This document shows positions 14,065 to 22,136 of a stretch of 32,036 nucleotides of DNA, piece by piece; within the stretch, counting starts at the first letter, position 1, and every line of letters starts with the position of its first letter. The stretch spans positions 6,011 through 38,046 of the forward strand of contig DCGX01000066.1 of NCBI GenBank assembly GCA_002315505.1. The letters are read 5' to 3'. Source of the DNA: Ruminococcaceae bacterium UBA1767. Its GTDB lineage: Bacteria; Bacillota; Clostridia; Oscillospirales; Acutalibacteraceae. Below the pieces are notes generated by a model. That model did no database searches, was not told the origin of the DNA, and saw only the letters and a program-made list of their open reading frames with translations. A program made the translations under genes and the position numbers.

Positions 14065-15387
14065 ATGCAGAACAGACGACAACATTCAAGTGTAATTTTC
14101 GGCGATGAATTACAGTACAGAATCCCCGAAACAATTCCTGTTGACAATCCCATATGTGTCCTGCGTGGTAGCGGAGCGGATGGAAGCAGAGCATTTTTGC
14201 CTTTAGACACTAACCTGTTCAGCAAGCATATATTGCTGATGGGTGGAATCGGTACAGGTAAAACAAATGCTTTTTTCAGCATTATTTCTCAGCTTGACTA
14301 CACACTCGGTCAGAACGATGTAATGATTATTTTTGACACTAAGGGTGATTTCTATAAGGAATTTTATCGCCCGGGTGATATTGTAATCAGTAATGACGAA
14401 ACGGCAACGGGTGAGGATGGTCTTGATTACTGGAACATTTTCAATGAAATAAGCTATGGCGAACATCTTATGGAGAGTGTGATTGAAATCAGTAAAACCC
14501 TTTTTGCTGATGCGTGTGAGAAAACAAATCAGATTTTCTTCCCTAATGCCGCAAAGGATATTTTTATGGCTTGCCTTCTGCATTTTATCAGAAGCGTTGA
14601 GCCTCGTCACAGAACAAACAGAAATCTTGTTTCATACATAAATTCGACACCTGTTTCGGCAATCAGAGATATGCTGAATTCTTACAGTGATTTAAGAGCA
14701 ATGGTGAGCTATATTTCCAAGGATGATTCTCCACAGACTCAAGGTGTTATGTCGGAGCTTCAACAGGTTGTACGAGAAATTTTTGTCGGTAATTTTTCTA
14801 AAACAGGAACGCTTTCTTTGAAGAATCTTGTAAGAAAAAAATCAGGAAAACATATTTTTATCGAATACGATTTAGCAATCGGCTCAATGCTTTCACCTGT
14901 TTACAGCCTTATGTTTGATATGGCAATCAAGGAGGCACTCGGAAGAAAAAGAAGTGAGGGAAATGTTTATTTTATCACAGATGAGTTCAGACTTTTGCCT
15001 AATTTAAAGCATATTGATGATGCTGTAAACTTCGGACGAAGTCTTGGAATAAAATTTCTTATCGGTATTCAGAATATTGAGCAGATTTATGAAGAGTACG
15101 GTGAGGAGAGAGCGAGAAGTATCGCTTCGGGATTTTTGACTAATATCTTTTTCCGGGTTACCGATGCAAAATCGAGAGAATTTATTCAGTCGATTTTCGG
15201 TAAGAATCAGAAGGCAGAGGCGTATCTTCCTATTAATCAAAGCTCTGGAATTTGCGAGTCTCAAAGAGAAGCACAGGTTGTTGAGGATTGGATTATTTCT
15301 AATCTTCAAATTGGTCAGGCTGTTATTGGCTTGCCGAATGTTGAACCGTTTATATTTAGATTTGAAGAATATATTAGTAATAAATAA
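14065..15387 (+). CDS. TraG/VirD4/HerA-type P-loop ATPase (type IV coupling-protein-like), soluble form
   Basis: This 440-residue protein has Walker A GGIGTGKT (60-67), a strand ending IIFDTKGDF (88-96) typical of VirD4/TraD/HerA ATPases, Walker B VYFITDEFRLLPNL (301-314) with Asp306-Glu307, and the sensor-like IGIQNIEQI (333-341) with Gln336. The stretch GRSLGIKFLIGIQ and the following FFRVTDAKSREFI match the C-terminal half of TraG/TraD-family coupling proteins. Members of this family are hexameric motors that recognise protein or DNA substrates and pass them to a secretion channel. Unlike most coupling proteins it lacks N-terminal membrane helices, and no relaxase, VirB4 or other conjugation gene is in the window. 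It follows the two long toxin-like genes (gap 10 bases, ribosome site AAGGAGG) and precedes two membrane proteins, suggesting it serves them. A DNA-processing role (HerA-like) is the main alternative. Confidence 0.82.
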   Translation: MQNRRQHSSVIFGDELQYRIPETIPVDNPICVLRGSGADGSRAFLPLDTNLFSKHILLMGGIGTGKTNAFFSIISQLDYTLGQNDVMIIFDTKGDFYKEFYRPGDIVISNDETATGEDGLDYWNIFNEISYGEHLMESVIEISKTLFADACEKTNQIFFPNAAKDIFMACLLHFIRSVEPRHRTNRNLVSYINSTPVSAIRDMLNSYSDLRAMVSYISKDDSPQTQGVMSELQQVVREIFVGNFSKTGTLSLKNLVRKKSGKHIFIEYDLAIGSMLSPVYSLMFDMAIKEALGRKRSEGNVYFITDEFRLLPNLKHIDDAVNFGRSLGIKFLIGIQNIEQIYEEYGEERARSIASGFLTNIFFRVTDAKSREFIQSIFGKNQKAEAYLPINQSSGICESQREAQVVEDWIISNLQIGQAVIGLPNVEPFIFRFEEYISNK

Positions 15388-15403
15388 AAAGGAGAAATGA
15401 ATT

Positions 15404-16954
15404 ATGTTTTGTAAAAAATGCGGAGCACAGATTAAAGACGGCGATGCTTTTTGCGGTGGTTGCGGAGAACCCGTTAAGAAAAAGGTTGAAGAACCTAAGA
15501 CGGAACAACCGACACCTCCTGTTGAAGAAGATAATAAGGACATAAATCCAGAGCTTCTTGCTTATCAGAAAATGAAAAACGGACAGGGAGAAGCTGAACC
15601 GGTTGTAAATAATGAGCCGAATAATAAACCTGAAAATAATGACTCAAATACGGAAGAGGTTAAGCCTTATTTTGCAGTAAAGGAAATTACCGGCTCGGTC
15701 AATAATGTAAAGGGAGCAATCGGTGATACTGCACAGAACGTAAAAAATGAAGTGAACAAAAAGCTTCATACAACTGTTAAGCTGAAGAAGAGTACTCTTA
15801 AGTATATCGGCATTGCTTTGGGCGGTCTTTTAGTGCTGATTATTATTTTCTCTTCTATTGCAAAATCTTTCGATTCTGAACACGCTGCAAAAAAATTTGC
15901 GAAATCCATGCTTAATCAGAATTGGGACACAACATTCAGTATGCTGAGAGTTGAAAATTCTGACTTTGTGAATAAAGAAAAGTTTAAAGAATTTATGGTT
16001 AATAATCCGCAATATTTCCTCGGAAATGATACAGATATTGTTGATGTTAAGGTTATGCTTTGTCCTGATTTTAGTTATGAAAATATCTCAGATTACGTAT
16101 ATTCAAATTATTCTGATATGGATATTAATGATTTTTCAGATCAAATGTATAAAAATGCAGATAAGGGCAACCTTACTCAGTATACAGCAGCATTTATTTC
16201 ATCAACTGGTTCATATAATGAAATTACTTTCAATGTTATAAAGAATAAGGGCTTCCTTTTCTTCTGCTCATATGATATTACGTTGCAGACCTCACCGATT
16301 ACAACTTATACTATTTATGCTCCCGAAGGATGTACCGTTAAGGTTGACGGAATAGAGGTTCCTTATCAGAGCAACGATGAGTATGAAAGCTCATACTATA
16401 TGATCGATCAGATTCTTCCGGGTGAATATACTCTTTCGGTTACAAGAGAAAACTGTCAGCCTGTCGAGGAAAAGATTGTTGTTTCACAATCTTCTGATAA
16501 CTCATATTCTGTAAGTCTGAAAACTACAGAGGAATTTGCTAATAATATAGTTAATACAGGTATCGGCTATGCACAGGCAATTATAACTGCCTGCGCTAAT
16601 GAAACAGGTACAGTTGAAAATGTTCCGTATTATGATGATGATATAAAGTCTAATTTTGATGAATTCATTGCCAGACAGGTTGAAAATCTTAAAAATGACA
16701 GTAATGACTATAGGACATATTCAATAACAACTGTAAGTAACTTTACAACCACAAATGATTATGATGATTTTGAAAATCTTGAAGATAGCTACACGGTGTA
16801 TTTCAAATTTGATTATGCATATAAAGAAACCTATAAGGGCGGTACAACACCTGAGGTTAATGACAGAAATAATTCGTCTTCAGGAGGCATTGACTTAAAA
16901 TTCGTTGATGGTAAATGGACAGTATACTCAATCAACTTCACGATGTACAGATAA
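15404..16954 (+). CDS. Zinc-ribbon single-pass membrane protein with TcaA/YvbJ-like extracellular domains
   Basis: This 516-residue protein starts with a zinc ribbon (FCKKCGAQI...FCGGCGEPV, Cys3/Cys6, Cys17/Cys20). A Pro/Glu/Asn-rich linker and an amphipathic segment (100-125) lead to one transmembrane helix at about 134-151. Outside the cell follow an alpha-helical NTF2-like region (EHAAKKFAKSMLNQNWDTTFSML), a PEGA-like beta domain (YAPEGCTVKVDGIEVPY ... LPGEYTLSV), and a C-terminal NTF2-like domain (AQAIITACANETG ... DGKWTVYSINF). This is the architecture of TcaA/YvbJ-type proteins of Gram-positive bacteria, known in staphylococci for teicoplanin susceptibility and wall-associated roles. 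The cytoplasmic ribbon resembles those encoded at 9488 and 16972. In this operon it may form part of the envelope machinery beside the ATPase. Confidence 0.82.
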   Translation: MFCKKCGAQIKDGDAFCGGCGEPVKKKVEEPKTEQPTPPVEEDNKDINPELLAYQKMKNGQGEAEPVVNNEPNNKPENNDSNTEEVKPYFAVKEITGSVNNVKGAIGDTAQNVKNEVNKKLHTTVKLKKSTLKYIGIALGGLLVLIIIFSSIAKSFDSEHAAKKFAKSMLNQNWDTTFSMLRVENSDFVNKEKFKEFMVNNPQYFLGNDTDIVDVKVMLCPDFSYENISDYVYSNYSDMDINDFSDQMYKNADKGNLTQYTAAFISSTGSYNEITFNVIKNKGFLFFCSYDITLQTSPITTYTIYAPEGCTVKVDGIEVPYQSNDEYESSYYMIDQILPGEYTLSVTRENCQPVEEKIVVSQSSDNSYSVSLKTTEEFANNIVNTGIGYAQAIITACANETGTVENVPYYDDDIKSNFDEFIARQVENLKNDSNDYRTYSITTVSNFTTTNDYDDFENLEDSYTVYFKFDYAYKETYKGGTTPEVNDRNNSSSGGIDLKFVDGKWTVYSINFTMYR

Positions 16955-16971
16955 TAATTGGAGGGTAATTT

Positions 16972-18150
16972 ATGTTTTGTGGTAAGTGCGGTCATAAAAT
17001 AGATGATGACTCGTTCTTTTGTGAAAAATGCGGATGGCCTGTCGGAAAAGAATATACAGATACTGAAAATTCGCAGGGAACTTCATCTGAATCTGTTCCC
17101 GAAGAGCCGGTCGAAATACCGTTATCGATTGTTCCAGGTGACAACACGTATAATCCTGTTGAAAATATAAAAGTAAAAGAGCCATATTATCCACCGGATC
17201 CTTATGTGGATTCATATCCACCTGAGCCTCCTTTGGCCAATCCGAAAAAGGAGAAGACTAAAGACGTAAATATAGATCTTAATAAACTGATAATTCCTAT
17301 TGTTATTGTTGTTGTTCTTCTCTGCTTTGTTCTTGTTTTTGTGCTTAGCTATCAGAATAACTGGTTTGGTATTCGTAATCTGTTTGAAAAAGATGGTACT
17401 ACCGTATCCGCAGTAGTTGATGCTGACGCTATATCGGAATCATTAACAGCAGCAGATTCTACAACTTCCACAACCACAACGACGACCACAACAACAACCA
17501 CAACAACCACTACTACTGCTCCTGTTGAGAATAGTAAGGGAACTGAAAACGATCCGTATGTTATTTCCGGTGTTCAGAAAAATTTCCCATGTTCAACAGT
17601 CGGAAACAACCAGTGTGTTATTAAGTTTGTTCCTTCAAAGACCGGTTACTATTATATTAGAATTCCAATCAATTCCAATATAGACAGCTTTATGGTTTAT
17701 AACGGAGATAATACTCAGAAGGGTACTGCGGAGACACATAAAGAGGGTAGTGTAAACGAAAAGATTTACTATGATATGTTCTATAGCGGAGAAACATATT
17801 TTGTTCTTGTAAATGCAAATAAGCAGTGCTCGTTTACAACAACTGTTGAAGATCGTACAAATGATAAGAACAGAACAATCGGAGTTGGTGAAACAACTAA
17901 GATGACTAACGAGTATACATATCTCAGAGCATTTACAGCTCCTGCTTCGGGATATTATACCTTTACCTTCACACCGCCTTCAAACTTTGGTGACGTTTAT
18001 CTGTTTGACGGCAACTGGAATGAACTTTCATTTGATTTCACTAATGACGGAAGCAAGGTCAGTGCTACTCAATATGTAGAAAAAGGACAGAAATGTTCAT
18101 TCGTTATTTCTCCGAGCGGAAATCTTTCTTTGTCAGTAACTGCATCATAA
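16972..18150 (+). CDS. Zinc-ribbon single-pass membrane protein with poly-Thr linker and tandem extracellular beta domains
   Basis: This 392-residue protein has an N-terminal zinc ribbon (FCGKCGHKI...FCEKCGWPV, Cys3/Cys6, Cys17/Cys20), a Pro-rich linker with PYYPPDPYVDSYPPEPP, a transmembrane helix at about 106-127, and a Thr-only run at about 167-182 in the extracellular stalk. Two beta-sandwich domains follow (about 186-290 and 295-392) with the patterns KTGYYYIRIPINSNIDSFMVY and ASGYYTFTFTPP...DVYLFD, as in bacterial pre-peptidase C-terminal-like domains. Such domains bind polysaccharide or stabilise surface enzymes. No catalytic motif is seen. It is the last gene of the operon, 17 bases after its neighbour with ribosome site GGAGGG, and before a strong terminator. 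Confidence 0.8.
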   Translation: MFCGKCGHKIDDDSFFCEKCGWPVGKEYTDTENSQGTSSESVPEEPVEIPLSIVPGDNTYNPVENIKVKEPYYPPDPYVDSYPPEPPLANPKKEKTKDVNIDLNKLIIPIVIVVVLLCFVLVFVLSYQNNWFGIRNLFEKDGTTVSAVVDADAISESLTAADSTTSTTTTTTTTTTTTTTTTAPVENSKGTENDPYVISGVQKNFPCSTVGNNQCVIKFVPSKTGYYYIRIPINSNIDSFMVYNGDNTQKGTAETHKEGSVNEKIYYDMFYSGETYFVLVNANKQCSFTTTVEDRTNDKNRTIGVGETTKMTNEYTYLRAFTAPASGYYTFTFTPPSNFGDVYLFDGNWNELSFDFTNDGSKVSATQYVEKGQKCSFVISPSGNLSLSVTAS

Positions 18151-18157
18151 TACTATT

Positions 18158-18194
18158 AACAACTTTCGAGCTTAAGTCTGAAAGTTGTTTTTTT
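18158..18194 (+). terminator. Rho-independent terminator closing the eight-gene operon
   Basis: AACAACTTTC (18158-18167) pairs perfectly with GAAAGTTGTT (18180-18189) around a 12-base loop, followed by TTTTT. It is the first terminator seen after the promoter at 8181. Confidence 0.9.
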
Positions 18195-18205
18195 GATAAC
18201 TTTTC

Positions 18206-18234
18206 TTTACTTTTACATTCCTGTGTGTTATATT
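18206..18234 (+). promoter_or_regulatory. Promoter of the GH92 mannosidase gene
   Basis: TTTACT (18206-18211) and TATATT (18229-18234) with a 17-base spacer, shortly before the ribosome site GCAGGGGG and ATG 18258. Confidence 0.5.
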
Positions 18235-18257
18235 GAATAAAAAGGCAGGGGGTAGTT

Positions 18258-20492
18258 ATGAAAATATTAAGAGTCATTATTTCACTTTTTCTTTCAATTG
18301 AAATGCTTTTAGGTTCGGCAATTTCGGGCAGCATTTTTAAAAATCACGATATGCCCGAGCTTGAAACGAGCGAATACACTCAATATGTTGACCCGTTTGT
18401 AGGTACAGGCGGAATCCCGTGGACCTGTGCTATGCTCAGCCCTGCCGCAACGGTGCCCTTCGGTTGCGTAAGGCTCGGACCGGATACCTGCGCTGAGGGT
18501 GGCTTGTATGTATTTAAAACAAATACATCGGGATATTACTATGAACACAGACATATCTACGGTTTCAGCCTCGGCAGACTTTCCGGAACAGGTATTCGTG
18601 ACTACGGAATGTTCCGTGCCACACCTTATTCAAAGGGTATTTGTGCTCCGTCGGCAATTGCTTTTTCTCATAATGATGAAATTGCTTCACCGGGATATTA
18701 TGCGTTGTATCTTCCGACACAGGCTGTACTTTGTGAGATGACGGCAACCGAGCATACAGGATTTCAGCGATATACCTTTGATACTAAATCAGATGGTAAG
18801 GTGTTCATTGATGCTTCATCGACTCTTAATGCCTGCAGTACAAAGGATGCAAGTATTACCGTTGATGAGGATAGCAGAGTTATTACAGGTGAAGTAACAA
18901 TACTCGGAGAATTTTCTGACAGATTTGACGGAATGAAGGTGTATTGCTATTCGGAATTTGATACGCCTTTAAAGAGTGCTGAAATAAAGGACGGAAGCGG
19001 ACTTACTCTCAATTTCGGAAATGTAAAGGATAAGCCTGTCACGATTAAAACGGGTATCAGCTTTGTAAGTGTTGAGAATGCTAAGGAAAATCTGAGAGCG
19101 GAATCGGATGAGCTTGACTTTGATGAGGTCAGAAAAAATGCCGATACAAGCTGGAACAACGAGCTTTCAAAGATTTCTGTTGACGCAGATGAAAACACTA
19201 AGGAGATTTTCTACACTTCGCTCTATCATACGCTGATTATGCCGACCGACTTTACAGATTCAAACGGCGAATATGTCGGCTTTGATAAGAAGGTACACAC
19301 AGCAGACGGCTATACCTACAGAACAGATATGTCGCTGTGGGACACGGCAAGAAATGTGAATGCGCTCTATTGTCTTATTGAAAAGGATGTGCAGAATGAC
19401 TGCATTCAGAGTCTTCTCAATATGGCTGATCAGGGAGGAGTTCTTCCACGATGGCCGATGGGCGAGGGCTACACAGGCTCAATGCTCGGCAATCCTGCGA
19501 ATCTTGTACTGACGGAAAGCTATCTTAAGGGCTTCAGCTTTGATACACAGAAGGCTCTTTCATATATGAAAAAATCCTCTGAGTCTTTTAATCATACAGA
19601 GTATCGTGAATTTGGGGATTTGTACGAGCAGTACGGATATGTTCCCAATGACCTTGTAAAGGACGAGTACAGAGGTCTGTCTGTTTCAAGAACACTTGAA
19701 TATGCCTGGGCAGATGCGTCTATAGCCACACTTGCAGAGGCTGTCGGTGATACCGCCACTGCAAAGGAATATAAAGAGAAGTCGATGCGATACAAGAATG
19801 TCTGGGATAGTGAAACAAAGTATTTCCGTGCAAGAAACAGTGATGGCTCGTGGGGTGTGTTAAAGCCGAATATGACTGCATTCTACGATGAGGTTCTCGG
19901 ATTCAGATATTCAAGGGCTTACTGTGAAGGCAGCGCAAGACAATGGCGCTGGAGTGCGTTAAATGATATTGACGGAATGATTGATCTTTTCGGTTCAAAG
20001 GAATATTTTGTCAGCGAGCTTGAAGCATTTATGGAGGATGCTACGGTAAACCGTGCAGCACTCAATCCCGGTGCGGGCTACTGGATAGGCAATCAGCACG
20101 ATATTTACACGGCTTACCTGTTTAATAATGCAGATAGACCCGACCTTACTCAGAAATGGGTCAGATGGACACTCAAAAATCGATACAGTATGGATATTGA
20201 CGGACTTGACGGAAATGATGACGGCGGTACTCTCAGCTCGTGGTATGTTTTTTCTTCGCTTGGCTTCTATCCGTTGGCAGGTACGGACAAATACTGGATT
20301 GGTTCACCTTGTGTGAACAGTGCTGAGATTAATCTCGGAAACGGAAAGACCTTGAAGATTTCAACGATTAATCAGGCTGAAGACCACGTCTATGTTGATT
20401 CAATCACACTCAACGGAAAAAAATTAGATTCCTTCGAGCTTTCACATTCCGATATTGAAAACGGCGGAGAGCTTGTATTTACAATGAAATAA
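18258..20492 (+). CDS. Secreted GH92 alpha-mannosidase
   Basis: This 744-residue protein begins with a signal-like segment (KILRVIISLFLSIEMLLGSA). The N-terminal beta-sandwich starts at YVDPFVGTGG (about 43) and includes HIYGFSLGRLSGTG. The C-terminal (alpha/alpha)6 domain has YRTDMSLWDTARN, DQGGVLPRWPMGEGYTGSM, and the hallmark GNDDGG (652-657) followed by SSWYVFSSLGFYP. Family 92 enzymes are calcium-dependent exo-alpha-mannosidases that invert the anomeric carbon and trim N-glycans, yeast mannan or mannose-phosphate caps. The Asp pair of GNDD supplies the catalytic base. The usual GNDDxGQMSAW signature reads GNDDGGTLSSW here, a substitution near the +1 site that might shift specificity. It stands alone between a promoter and a terminator. 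No sugar transporter is adjacent, so the released mannose would be taken up by products encoded elsewhere. Confidence 0.93.
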   Translation: MKILRVIISLFLSIEMLLGSAISGSIFKNHDMPELETSEYTQYVDPFVGTGGIPWTCAMLSPAATVPFGCVRLGPDTCAEGGLYVFKTNTSGYYYEHRHIYGFSLGRLSGTGIRDYGMFRATPYSKGICAPSAIAFSHNDEIASPGYYALYLPTQAVLCEMTATEHTGFQRYTFDTKSDGKVFIDASSTLNACSTKDASITVDEDSRVITGEVTILGEFSDRFDGMKVYCYSEFDTPLKSAEIKDGSGLTLNFGNVKDKPVTIKTGISFVSVENAKENLRAESDELDFDEVRKNADTSWNNELSKISVDADENTKEIFYTSLYHTLIMPTDFTDSNGEYVGFDKKVHTADGYTYRTDMSLWDTARNVNALYCLIEKDVQNDCIQSLLNMADQGGVLPRWPMGEGYTGSMLGNPANLVLTESYLKGFSFDTQKALSYMKKSSESFNHTEYREFGDLYEQYGYVPNDLVKDEYRGLSVSRTLEYAWADASIATLAEAVGDTATAKEYKEKSMRYKNVWDSETKYFRARNSDGSWGVLKPNMTAFYDEVLGFRYSRAYCEGSARQWRWSALNDIDGMIDLFGSKEYFVSELEAFMEDATVNRAALNPGAGYWIGNQHDIYTAYLFNNADRPDLTQKWVRWTLKNRYSMDIDGLDGNDDGGTLSSWYVFSSLGFYPLAGTDKYWIGSPCVNSAEINLGNGKTLKISTINQAEDHVYVDSITLNGKKLDSFELSHSDIENGGELVFTMK

Positions 20493-20501
20493 TTATGAAT
20501 C

Positions 20502-20530
20502 GGAACTTGCCACAACGGTGAGTTCCTTTT
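20502..20530 (+). terminator. Probable terminator after the GH92 gene
   Basis: GGAACT...CC (20502-20511) pairs with GG...AGTTCC (20517-20526) with an internal TG/TG mismatch, followed by TTTTGTAATT. The T tract is short, so termination may be partial. Confidence 0.6.
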
Positions 20531-20547
20531 GTAATTAAAATAAACTA

Positions 20548-20576
20548 TGTACAAATTTAAAATAATATGTTAAAAT
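20548..20576 (+). promoter_or_regulatory. Probable promoter of the membrane-protein/PrsW pair
   Basis: TGTACA (20548-20553) and TAAAAT (20571-20576) with a 17-base spacer. The leader to the start at 20758 contains a perfect hyphenated palindrome AAATGAATTTCATTT (20621-20635) of unknown meaning. Confidence 0.42.
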
Positions 20577-20757
20577 ATAACCGGATTTGTGTATTCATTT
20601 ACTCTTTTTGATATATTTTCAAATGAATTTCATTTTACATGAGCTGAAAAAATAAGAAAGAGAAAGAGGAATATAAAATAATATTTACTTGTCGGAATCG
20701 CTGGAAAAGCTTGCATTCCGGTTGATAAGTTTATTTTCGGAAAGGAGGAGCATTACT

Positions 20758-21447
20758 GTGGATGTATCAGACTATGCTATGGAAAGACCTGACTTTATTA
20801 TTATGTGTGTGCTTGCAATTTCAACTACATTTTCCTTTGCATGGGCTTTTATCGGAGCATTGAAAAAGAAGCGTGGCTATTATTATAACCTTATAACTAT
20901 ATGTCTTGCCGGTTTTATGATTTCGAAGATTTTTGAAGTTCTGTATTTCATCGCAGACGGAAATGCATATCTGTTCTCGACAGGTGATTTCGGTGCAGCA
21001 AGTACAATGCTTTTCTTCGTATTTGCAAACAGTTACTTTCTTTCAAAGCTCGTCGATGACAGCAAGCCGATAAGCAAGGTCAGAAAATTAATTCCGTTTG
21101 CCGTTCCTGTAATTTATGTTGTAACATATCTTATAATGCTTTTCTCCGACCTCGGATTCAAGATAATGGCAATACCTACGTTGTTGCTTCTCACGGGACT
21201 TCCGTGTGGCTATCAGGCACTTAAATATTCCGTAATGCCTGACATTAAGGATGGATTTATATCCGCAATGCGACCGCTGAATATTATATTTACCGTAATT
21301 TCAATTGTTACAATGGTAAGTCAGCTTTTGTGGATTCCGGACGATTTCTATTCATTTACAACCTACTTTATTACGGCTGTCGGATGTCTCGCTTATGCTT
21401 TCGCAGGACCTGTCCTTGAAAGGAGGTCTAATAAGTGGACAATGTAA
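20758..21447 (+). CDS. Polytopic membrane protein of unknown function
   Basis: I place the start at GTG 20758, which has the strong ribosome site AAAGGAGG (20741-20748); an in-frame TTG at 20689 has none. The 229-residue product has about seven transmembrane segments separated by short charged loops (for example ALKKKRGYYYN, DDSKPISKVRKL, VMPDIKDG), and its N terminus carries VSDYAMERPDF. I see no catalytic or transport motif. It overlaps the next gene, a PrsW-type protease, by 13 bases, so the two are translationally coupled and may form a complex, with this protein as a partner, regulator or substrate of the protease. The family is not recognised. Confidence 0.68.
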   Translation: MDVSDYAMERPDFIIMCVLAISTTFSFAWAFIGALKKKRGYYYNLITICLAGFMISKIFEVLYFIADGNAYLFSTGDFGAASTMLFFVFANSYFLSKLVDDSKPISKVRKLIPFAVPVIYVVTYLIMLFSDLGFKIMAIPTLLLLTGLPCGYQALKYSVMPDIKDGFISAMRPLNIIFTVISIVTMVSQLLWIPDDFYSFTTYFITAVGCLAYAFAGPVLERRSNKWTM

Positions 21448-22091
21448 TTTACAGTATATTTTTGTTCATAACACTTCCGATGCTTCTGATGATAGGTTTT
21501 ACCGAAAAGCGACAGAAGGCGACTATTGCGTTTATGACGACGGGAATCGGCATATGCCTTGTTGCATCGGAGCTTAACACCTTGCTGATTAATTTATCGG
21601 GCTTCAAGTATTTTTATTACACGGTTACATTTTCTCCGATGGTTGAAGAAATGCTGAAAGCAGTTCCGCTTATTCTGACAGTTTTCTTCTATGTTGAAAA
21701 GCCGATAAAGGAAAAGGTAATTACCTGGGGCTTTGCAATCGGAGTTGGCTTTGCGATTTTTGAAAATATCGTATTGTTTTTCCAGAATGGCTCTGAAGCA
21801 GGAATGCTATGGGCTTTGCTCAGAGGTATCGGAGCAGGACTTGTTCACGGTTTGTGTACAGGCTTCGTCGGACTTGGCTTGTGCATAATCAAGGATTTCA
21901 AAAAGCCGTATATTTTCGGAATCTTCAGCCTTTTGTCACTGGCAACAATTTACCACGGTACATATAACTGTATGGTACAGGCTGATGTGCTCAAGCACTT
22001 TGGTTTCTGTCTGCCGATGGTAACATATATACTTTTGTATTTCCTTTACAGAAAGGTAAAAAGAAACAAAGAAAGCAATAAAACAGCATAG
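21435..22091 (+). CDS. PrsW-like intramembrane metalloprotease
   Basis: This 218-residue polytopic membrane protein starts at GTG 21435 behind AGGAGG (21421-21426). Conserved motifs of the PrsW family are present: EEMLK (Glu71-Glu72, Lys75), FAIFEN (106-111), GLVHGLCTG with His138, and HGTYN (174-178) near the C terminus. In Bacillus subtilis and Clostridioides difficile, PrsW makes the first cut in an anti-sigma factor (RsiW or RsiU) after envelope or antimicrobial-peptide stress. The Glu and His residues bind the metal and lie within the membrane. No sigma or anti-sigma gene is in the window, so its target is unknown. The overlapping upstream membrane protein is a candidate partner. A bidirectional terminator follows. 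Confidence 0.85.
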   Translation: MDNVIYSIFLFITLPMLLMIGFTEKRQKATIAFMTTGIGICLVASELNTLLINLSGFKYFYYTVTFSPMVEEMLKAVPLILTVFFYVEKPIKEKVITWGFAIGVGFAIFENIVLFFQNGSEAGMLWALLRGIGAGLVHGLCTGFVGLGLCIIKDFKKPYIFGIFSLLSLATIYHGTYNCMVQADVLKHFGFCLPMVTYILLYFLYRKVKRNKESNKTA

Positions 22092-22092
22092 A

Positions 22093-22122
22093 AAAAAACG
22101 GCCTCGTCTGAAGCCGTTTTTT
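22093..22122. terminator. Bidirectional terminator between convergent genes
   Basis: AAAAAACGGC (22093-22102) pairs with GCCGTTTTTT (22113-22122). The stem has T runs on both strands, so it ends both the protease transcript (+) and the cupin-like transcript (-). Confidence 0.9.
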
Positions 22123-22136
22123 CTATGAAATAATTA

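Noticed and set aside
15004..15543. 179-codon open frame on the minus strand
   Set aside because: It spans the end of the ATPase gene and the start of the next zinc-ribbon gene in antisense, has no ribosome site, and its low-complexity Ser/Phe translation mirrors the sense codons.
17460..17520. ACN trinucleotide tract
   Set aside because: It encodes an uninterrupted Thr run in a cell-wall-spanning linker and mixes ACA, ACC, ACG and ACT codons, so it is under protein-level selection and is not a simple slippage repeat.
14065..18150. Integrative conjugative element
   Set aside because: Only a coupling-protein-like ATPase is present. There is no relaxase, integrase, VirB4, VirB6 or attachment repeat, and base composition matches the neighbours.
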